Below, in pieces: positions 44,402 through 49,716 of a stretch of DNA of 49,716 nucleotides. The DNA is from Bifidobacterium breve (GTDB lineage: Bacteria > Cyanobacteriota > Cyanobacteriia > PCC-6307 > Cyanobiaceae), in NCBI GenBank assembly GCA_943325005.2, contig CALPNT020000003.1, positions 1 to 49,716 of the forward strand, in the 5' to 3' direction. Within the stretch, counting starts at the first letter, position 1. Each line of letters starts with the position of its first letter. The position numbers were made by a program, and so were the translations under genes. A model generated the notes under the pieces. It saw nothing but the letters and a program-made list of their open reading frames with translations. It was not told where the DNA came from and did no database searches.

Positions 44402-45036
44402 GCCCCTCCCCTTTCACCGTTCTGGCGCTGCTCCGACGCCTACTGCTGCTCCCCCTGCTGGCGCCCCTGTTGGTGGCCCTGCTGTTGGCGGCCCTCAACC
44501 CGCGGCCGAGCCTTTCGCTGCGACTGCTGATCTGGCGCACACCGCAGCTGCCGATCGGGCTATGGATCGGGGCCGGTGCGAGCGGCGGGGCGATCCTCAG
44601 TGCTGCGGCCGCTGCTCTGGCGCTGCGTCAGGGCCAGGCGTCCCAGCGTCCGAACGGCCGGCGCCGGCAGGGCCTGGCTGCTGAGAGCCCGGAGCCCTGG
44701 GAGGAGCAACCGCGCCGCTCCCCTGTGGCCAGCTGGTTCTCGCGTTCCCAGCAGGGCTTCGCCGCAATGCCCCCTGATTCGGTGGCCCCTGACCGAACGG
44801 CCTCCAATCAGGGGCTGCGATCGCGGGGCAGTGCTGGTCCCCAGCGCGCGCCGGGTGAGCCGGCCCCGACGGTGGCCGTGCCTTTCCGGGTGCTGCATCG
44901 CCCCGGGGTTTCCAATCCGCCAGCCGCTCAGGCGCCGTCCCAGCCTGTCGCTACGGCCAACCATCGGCCCCATGCCCAGGCCGAACCGATGGCGGTCGGG
45001 GACGACTGGGGGCAGAACGAGACGGACGACTGGTGA
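44365..45036 (+). CDS. Membrane protein with LapA-like two-helix N-terminus
   Basis: About 223 residues from TTG 44365, the only upstream start codon in frame, overlapping ubiX. Two helices ([20 protein letters not shown] and [20 protein letters not shown]) flank [15 protein letters not shown], the topology of LapA/DUF1049 proteins. The C-terminal 120 residues are polar, low in complexity and Pro/Ala/Gln-rich, ending [11 protein letters not shown]. The acidic-Trp ending suggests a short binding motif for a partner. Function unknown. Confidence 0.6.
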   Translation: MAGSPPAAILTLSPSPFTVLALLRRLLLLPLLAPLLVALLLAALNPRPSLSLRLLIWRTPQLPIGLWIGAGASGGAILSAAAAALALRQGQASQRPNGRRRQGLAAESPEPWEEQPRRSPVASWFSRSQQGFAAMPPDSVAPDRTASNQGLRSRGSAGPQRAPGEPAPTVAVPFRVLHRPGVSNPPAAQAPSQPVATANHRPHAQAEPMAVGDDWGQNETDDW

Positions 45037-45071
45037 GAGCGGATCAGGATCCGGAACCGGGAGCGGATCCG

Positions 45072-45085
45072 GGGACTGAAGTCCC
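45072..45085 (+). repeat. Inverted repeat in the DUF2996 leader
   Basis: GGGAC (45072-45076) and GTCCC (45081-45085) flank a TGAA tetraloop. The adjacent TAAAGT at 45086-45091 is a -10 candidate for the DUF2996 gene. A GAGCGGATC direct repeat lies just upstream at 45037 and 45061. Confidence 0.35.
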
Positions 45086-45121
45086 TAAAGTTCAGTCAGC
45101 ATCTGCGCCCGAGCTCCACCG

Positions 45122-45583
45122 GTGACCAACTCCGCCCCTCCCGCTCCCGAGCCCGCCCAGGCTCCTGCAGCCACTGCTCCTGCAACCACTGCTCCTGCAA
45201 CCGCCGTCAAAGCCAAGCCGCCGGCCCTCGAGGATCGTCCCTTCGATGAGTTCGTGTCCCAGTTGCTGCTGCCGGCCCTGAGCCGCGAAATGGAGGCCTA
45301 TGGCGGATCGACGCCGAACCTGAGTTTTGAGCAGGGCCCGATGCCGGTGGTGGGCAGTCCCTGCTGGATGGTCCAAGGTGCCCTGCCCGGCGAGCGCCGC
45401 TTCTGGCTCTGCTTCACCGCAGCCGACATCAGCGCCGCCAAGACCCTGGCCGTGAGCGAGGGGGGCGGCGAACCCAGCCTGCTGGAATCCTTCCTGATTG
45501 ACGAACGAAAGATCACCCTGGCCCTGATCGTCTCGCGCCTGGTGCAACGGCTCAATGGCCAGAAATGGCTAGGGCCGAACTGA
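45122..45583 (+). CDS. DUF2996 protein
   Basis: 153 residues from a GTG at 45122. The first 35 residues are an Ala/Pro/Thr-rich, repeated low-complexity segment ([20 protein letters not shown]). The conserved domain follows: [40 protein letters not shown] and [20 protein letters not shown]. This is the DUF2996 family restricted to cyanobacteria and plastid lineages; function not established. It precedes acsF by 95 bp. Confidence 0.8.
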   Translation: MTNSAPPAPEPAQAPAATAPATTAPATAVKAKPPALEDRPFDEFVSQLLLPALSREMEAYGGSTPNLSFEQGPMPVVGSPCWMVQGALPGERRFWLCFTAADISAAKTLAVSEGGGEPSLLESFLIDERKITLALIVSRLVQRLNGQKWLGPN

Positions 45584-45642
45584 GCGTGCCAGAGGGCTGG
45601 ACCCGGGCCGTCACAACCCGACCCAGAGGGTGCCATCCCCCC

Positions 45643-45648
45643 TACGAT
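45643..45648 (+). promoter_or_regulatory. Possible -10 box TACGAT before acsF
   Basis: TACGAT lies 31 bp upstream of the acsF ATG, in the 95-bp gap after the DUF2996 gene. Identical hexamer before lpxD. No -35 is visible. Confidence 0.3.
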
Positions 45649-45678
45649 GGCGCCACATACCGTCTGAAGCGCCACACG

Positions 45679-46785
45679 ATGGTTCCTCCCGTCGCCACAG
45701 CCAGCCCCTCCACCAGCCAGGAGCTTCCGCGGCTGGGTACGCCGGATGCTCCGGCGGTGAAAGATCCGGTCAGGGACACGATCCTTACACCGCGTTTCTA
45801 CACCACAGATTTCGAGGCCATGGCGGCCATGGATCTGCGGCCGAATGAAGAGGAACTGGAGGCCATCTGCGAGGAGTTCCGTAAGGACTACAACCGTCAC
45901 CACTTCGTGCGCAACGAAGCTTTCGAAGGCGCTGCTGACAAACTCGACCCCGAAACACGCAAGGTCTTCATCGAGTTTCTGGAGCAGAGCTGCACCTCCG
46001 AGTTCTCCGGATTTTTGCTGTACAAGGAGCTCAGCCGCCGTATCAAGGACAAGAATCCTTTGCTGGCTGAGTGCTTTGCCCATATGGCCCGCGACGAAGC
46101 CCGCCATGCCGGCTTCCTCAATAAATCGATGGCAGATTTTGGCTTGCAGCTTGATCTTGGCTTTCTGACAGCCAACAAGGCCTACACCTTCTTCAAACCT
46201 AAATTTATCTTTTATGCTACCTATCTGTCCGAAAAGATTGGCTATTGGCGCTATATCGCTATTTTCCGCCATTTAGAAAAGCATCCCGAAAGTAAGATTT
46301 ATCCAATTTTTGATCTCTTCGAAAATTGGTGCCAGGATGAAAATCGCCATGGTGATTTCTTTGATGCTTTGATGAAGGCTCAGCCAGATACCGTGCGCGG
46401 CTTCACTGCGCGTCTGTGGTGCCGCTTCTTTCTGCTGGCGGTGTTTGCCACCATGTATGTCCGCGACGTGGCTCGCAAGGAGTTTTATGAAGCCCTCGGC
46501 CTTGAGGCCCGCGACTATGACAAGTACGTGATTGCCAAAACCAACGAAACGTCAGCGCGCGTTTTTCCCGTCGTGCTGGATGTGGAGAATCCCAAGTTCT
46601 GGCAGCGTCTGGAGCGTCTGGTGAGCAACAACGCTGAACTCAGTGCTGCTGACGCCTCCAGTGGGCCTGCACCCCTGCGCACCCTGCGCAAGTTGCCCTG
46701 GTGGGCCGCCAACGGACTGGAAATGGCCAAATTATTTTTGATGGCGCCCATCCGCAGCGAACATTTCCAGCCGGCCATTCGCTGA
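45679..46785 (+). CDS. acsF: Mg-protoporphyrin IX monomethyl ester oxidative cyclase, aerobic
   Basis: 368 residues from ATG 45679. The diiron ligands are visible in two helical pairs: [17 protein letters not shown] with [10 protein letters not shown], and [14 protein letters not shown]. Conserved NRHHFVRNE and the C-terminal FWQRLERLV are present. AcsF uses oxygen to close the fifth ring of chlorophyll on the thylakoid membrane. Bases 46201-46380 inside the gene are only about 37% GC by hand count, against clearly GC-rich flanks, while the protein stays conserved. It is preceded by a TACGAT hexamer. Confidence 0.97.
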   Translation: MVPPVATASPSTSQELPRLGTPDAPAVKDPVRDTILTPRFYTTDFEAMAAMDLRPNEEELEAICEEFRKDYNRHHFVRNEAFEGAADKLDPETRKVFIEFLEQSCTSEFSGFLLYKELSRRIKDKNPLLAECFAHMARDEARHAGFLNKSMADFGLQLDLGFLTANKAYTFFKPKFIFYATYLSEKIGYWRYIAIFRHLEKHPESKIYPIFDLFENWCQDENRHGDFFDALMKAQPDTVRGFTARLWCRFFLLAVFATMYVRDVARKEFYEALGLEARDYDKYVIAKTNETSARVFPVVLDVENPKFWQRLERLVSNNAELSAADASSGPAPLRTLRKLPWWAANGLEMAKLFLMAPIRSEHFQPAIR

Positions 46786-46837
46786 TGGCCAAATCCGGCC
46801 ATGATTCCAACGTCCATCGCTCTCAACCATCGCTCCC

Positions 46838-48280
46838 TTGACCCAGGCTCTCCTTGCCACATCCTTGCCGGTTGCCTTTGATCTGCATGAGGCCAGCTGG
46901 CATGGCCGGCTGGAATCTCTGCTCAGCCAGGGCCAAGCCGCCGGAGCGGATCTTGTTGAGCTGTTCATCGAACGCACCGACAACCTCGGGGTGTTGGCCG
47001 AACAGGACACAATTACCAATGTGAGCCCTGCGTTCGGCATGGGCGCTGGCCTCCGGGTGTTTCTCGGCCATCGCGATGGTTTCGTTTCCACCAACGACCT
47101 CAGCGACGCCGGTCTGCTGGCGGCGCTTGATCAGGCTCTGGCCATGCTGGGGCTGCAGCGATCAGTCCAGAGTCTGAGTCACTTCAACGGCCTGCCCGCC
47201 CTGCGGGACTTCGCCAGCGAGAAACGCGACTGGCTCGCTCAAAGCCCGACCCTGGCTGAAACCACTGAGGCCCTGCTCAGGGGCACCGACCAGCTGCAAC
47301 GCCATGGCCAGCATCTCCAGTCCCGTCGCGGCAGTTATGCCCGCAACTGGCAGGCGGTGCTGGTGGCGGCCAGCGACGGCACCTTTGCCCATGACATCCG
47401 CCTGCACCAGACCCTGGGCCTGAACCTGTTGGCTGCTGATGGTGAGCATCGCGCCAGTGTCGGCCGCCGCTACGGCACCACCGACCGACCCGATGATCTA
47501 CGGCACTGGGACGCGGAAGCGGCGGCCCTCGATCTCTGCCAGAGCGCTGGCAGCATGCTCTATGCCGACTACGTCGAAGCCGGGCAGTTTCCTGTTGTGC
47601 TGGCTAACCGTTTCGGTGGCGTGATTTTCCATGAGGCCTGCGGCCATCTGCTGGAAACCACCCAAGTGGAGAGGGGCACCACCCCCTTTGCCGATCAGGT
47701 GCAGCAGCCGATCGCCCATGAAGCTGTCACCGCCATCGACGAGGGGCTCACGGGCGGAGCGTTCGGATCGATTGCCATGGACGATGAGGGCATGGCCTCG
47801 CAGCGCACGGTGTTGATCGAGAATGGTGTGCTCAAGCGTTTTCTCAGCGACCGGGCCGGCGAACTGCGTACTGGTCATCCCCGTACCGGCAGCGGCCGTC
47901 GCCAGAACCATGCCTTTGCCGCCGCCAGTCGCATGCGCAACACCTTCATCGCCGCCGGACCCCACAGCCCTGAGCAGCTGATTGCCTCGATCGATCACGG
48001 CCTCTATTGCAAATCGATGGGGGGCGGCAGTGTCGGCCCCACCGGTCAGTTCAACTTTGCCGTCGAGGAGGGGTATCGCATCGAAAACGGCCAACTGTCG
48101 AGCCCGGTGAAGGGTGCCACCTTGATCGGTGAAGCCAAGGAGGTGATGCCGCGCATCTCCATGTGTGCCAACGACCTTGAACTGGCCGCAGGCTTCTGCG
48201 GTTCCGTCAGCGGCAGTATTTTCGTTACGGTGGGCCAACCCCATATCAAGGTGGATTCAATCACCGTGGGGGGGCGCTGA
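46838..48280 (+). CDS. tldD: Metalloprotease TldD
   Basis: 480 residues from TTG 46838; no ATG or GTG is better placed. The zinc motif is HEACGH in GGVIFHEACGHLLETT; further blocks are AFGSIAMDDEGMASQRTVLI, SDRAGELRTGHPRTGSGRRQ and GPTGQFNFAVEEGYRIENG. TldD and TldE form a heterodimeric protease that trims leader peptides of modified peptides and proteins, and degrades CcdA in E. coli. The companion tldE starts 2 bp later. Confidence 0.95.
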   Translation: MTQALLATSLPVAFDLHEASWHGRLESLLSQGQAAGADLVELFIERTDNLGVLAEQDTITNVSPAFGMGAGLRVFLGHRDGFVSTNDLSDAGLLAALDQALAMLGLQRSVQSLSHFNGLPALRDFASEKRDWLAQSPTLAETTEALLRGTDQLQRHGQHLQSRRGSYARNWQAVLVAASDGTFAHDIRLHQTLGLNLLAADGEHRASVGRRYGTTDRPDDLRHWDAEAAALDLCQSAGSMLYADYVEAGQFPVVLANRFGGVIFHEACGHLLETTQVERGTTPFADQVQQPIAHEAVTAIDEGLTGGAFGSIAMDDEGMASQRTVLIENGVLKRFLSDRAGELRTGHPRTGSGRRQNHAFAAASRMRNTFIAAGPHSPEQLIASIDHGLYCKSMGGGSVGPTGQFNFAVEEGYRIENGQLSSPVKGATLIGEAKEVMPRISMCANDLELAAGFCGSVSGSIFVTVGQPHIKVDSITVGGR

Positions 48281-48281
48281 G

Positions 48282-49667
48282 ATGGACGCCACACTGGATG
48301 CTCCGGACCTGCGCACTCGCCTCGAAGCACTGGCAGTCCAGGAAGGAATCCGCCAATGGGATCTGGGAGCCGCTTGCAGTACGGATACTTCGGTGCAGGT
48401 GGACCGGGGAGAGGCCAAGCAACTCAAGGGTGCCCAGCGCCGTTCGATCACGCTGCGGGCCTGGAATGCAGCGGGGCTGGTGGGGATCACCAGCACCTCC
48501 GATCTTTCTGAGGCTGGACTGGCTCGGGCCCTGATCGGGGCCCATGAGGCGAGTGCTTTCGGGAATGCCGCTGAAACGCCTGCTTTCTCCCCCCTCGCCA
48601 CCGAGCCGCTGCCGAGCCTGAATCAGCCCCTGCGCGAGCAGCGCAGCATTCTCGACTTGCTCGACACCTTGAAAGAGGCGGAGCGGGATCTGATCGGTCG
48701 TCATGAAGCCATCGCCACCGTTCCCTACAACGGCTTGGCCCAGCGCAGCAGCGAACGGATCTATCTCAACAGCGATGGCGCCTGCCGCCAGCAACAGCTG
48801 ACCACCGCCAGCCTTTACCTCTACGCCAGAGCGGAGCAAGCAGGCCGCAAACCGCGCAGCAGTGGTGCCGTCCGGGTGGCCTACGGCGCCGATGATCTCG
48901 ATATCGCTGGCTGCATTGATGAAGCCGCCGAACGCACCATTGCCCACCTCGACTATGCGCCGATCAACACCGGCCACTACACCTGTGTGTTCAGTCCGGA
49001 GGCCTTCCTTGATCTGATCGGGGCGTTCAGCAGTCTGTTCAATGCCCGCGCCATTCTCGATGGCATCAGCCTCAGCCATAAGGATTCGATCGGTGAACAG
49101 CTGGCCGTTCCTTTCCTCTCGATCCACGACAACGGCCTCCACCCGGCCAACATCGGCGCCCTGTCCTTCGATGGTGAAGGCACTCCCACGTCCCGGTTGT
49201 GCCTGCTGGAAGGCGGCGTGCTGCGAAACTTCTTGCATTCCGAGGCCACGGCTCGTGCCTTTGGCGCCCAGCCCACCGGCCATGCCGGTCTGGGCGCCAA
49301 GGTTTCCGTTGGACCGGATTGGTTTGAAATCGGCCCGACGCCCGGAGTTGCCAGTGGCGAGCAAGGTCTGGATCGTTTTGCCAGCCGTGGCCATAGCGCT
49401 GCTGGCGAACGGGGGCTCGTGGTGATCGAATCTCTTTCCGCTCTGCATGCGGGCGTCAAGGCTTCCCAGGGTTCCTTCTCCCTGCCCTTTGATGGCTGGC
49501 TGCTGCGCCACGGTGAACAGCGATCGATCGAATCGGCCACGGTGGCCGGTGATGTTCGCCAGCTGCTGCAGGGAATCGTCGGCTTTGAAGGTCAGGCGAA
49601 GATCACGCCGAGCGGCCTCTGTCCGTGGGTGTGGGTCGACCATCTCTCGATCACCGGCGAAGCCTGA
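48282..49667 (+). CDS. tldE: TldE/PmbA metalloprotease partner
   Basis: 461 residues from ATG 48282. It shares the TldD fold: QVDRGEAKQLKGAQRRSITL, TSTSDLSEAGLARAL, PFLSIHDNGLHPANIGALSF and FLHSEATARAFG. It lacks HExxH, as expected for the non-catalytic partner. Together with the adjacent tldD it should form the peptide-trimming heterodimer. No RiPP precursor or modification gene is visible in the window, so the substrate is unknown. Confidence 0.93.
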   Translation: MDATLDAPDLRTRLEALAVQEGIRQWDLGAACSTDTSVQVDRGEAKQLKGAQRRSITLRAWNAAGLVGITSTSDLSEAGLARALIGAHEASAFGNAAETPAFSPLATEPLPSLNQPLREQRSILDLLDTLKEAERDLIGRHEAIATVPYNGLAQRSSERIYLNSDGACRQQQLTTASLYLYARAEQAGRKPRSSGAVRVAYGADDLDIAGCIDEAAERTIAHLDYAPINTGHYTCVFSPEAFLDLIGAFSSLFNARAILDGISLSHKDSIGEQLAVPFLSIHDNGLHPANIGALSFDGEGTPTSRLCLLEGGVLRNFLHSEATARAFGAQPTGHAGLGAKVSVGPDWFEIGPTPGVASGEQGLDRFASRGHSAAGERGLVVIESLSALHAGVKASQGSFSLPFDGWLLRHGEQRSIESATVAGDVRQLLQGIVGFEGQAKITPSGLCPWVWVDHLSITGEA

Positions 49668-49684
49668 GTCGAAGCGAGCGAGCC

Positions 49685-49716
49685 ATGAAAATCCTGTTCT
49701 GGGGGACGCCGGCGTA
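49685..49716 (+). CDS. fmt: Methionyl-tRNA formyltransferase, first codons only
   Basis: ATG 49685 opens MKILFWGTPAY before the window ends, the typical beginning of Fmt in cyanobacteria. It starts 17 bp after tldE, so it may be co-transcribed. The call rests on ten codons only. Confidence 0.7.
   Translation, partial: MKILFWGTPA

Noticed and set aside
46838-49667. tldD/tldE as part of a peptide natural-product cluster
   Set aside because: No precursor peptide, cyclase or transporter gene is nearby; the pair is common in bacterial core genomes.

Overview
The window reads as chromosomal DNA of a GC-rich unicellular picocyanobacterium of the Cyanobium / marine Synechococcus type. Photosynthesis genes (psb30 and acsF), a lumenal protein of the photosystem I accumulation factor type, Ycf20- and Ycf55-like proteins, lpxD and several cyanobacteria-only DUF families point that way, as do dense packing and stop/start overlaps (ATGA, TGATG, GTGA). 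I see no rRNA, tRNA, CRISPR array, insertion sequence or prophage. Almost everything is core genome.

Layout. 1-5123: the end of a ligase-associated DEXH helicase and the PdeM endonuclease of the same DNA-repair set, separated by a redox-flavoured group (a gamma-glutamylcyclotransferase with a membrane tail, a sigma54-type AAA domain fused to a polyferredoxin membrane protein, a glutathione S-transferase). 5145-13088: CBS protein, CDP-alcohol phosphatidyltransferase, CSP41-like epimerase, hisA, a Fur-family regulator, an AT-rich gap, a DUF3685/Ycf55 protein, a lumenal thioredoxin-fold protein and fumC. 13107-13359: a decayed PIN-PhoH gene. 13449-24120: a CofE-like protein, GNAT-like protein, ruvX, DUF3727, yqeG, proB, lpxD, leuB, a class I phosphoribulokinase, an unknown protein, prepilin peptidase and accD. 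24117-33150: secreted protein, oxidoreductase, a 37-residue microprotein, class II aldolase, UPF0182 protein, thrC with a ThiS/MoaD-like carrier, and a bicupin.

33202-39849: ftsH, rpmF, a leftward cbbY-ycf20-glycerate kinase operon, recJ and psb30. 40015-49716: a YkgJ cysteine-cluster protein, two half-size GDT1 transporters, a degenerate RNase II/R homologue, ubiX, a LapA-like membrane protein, DUF2996, acsF, tldD, tldE and the first codons of fmt.

The themes that join genes are carbon metabolism (a second kind of phosphoribulokinase, aldolase, and CbbY with glycerate kinase for clearing Rubisco side products) and thylakoid biogenesis (Psb30, AcsF, FtsH, the lumenal factor, GDT1 manganese transport). 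The best candidates for new biology are the AAA/iron-sulfur membrane fusion, the RNB protein that lacks its catalytic residues, the cbbY operon, the microproteins at 680 and 25878, and the repeated operator-like motif beside psb30. I did not find a clearly new multi-gene defence or mobile system.
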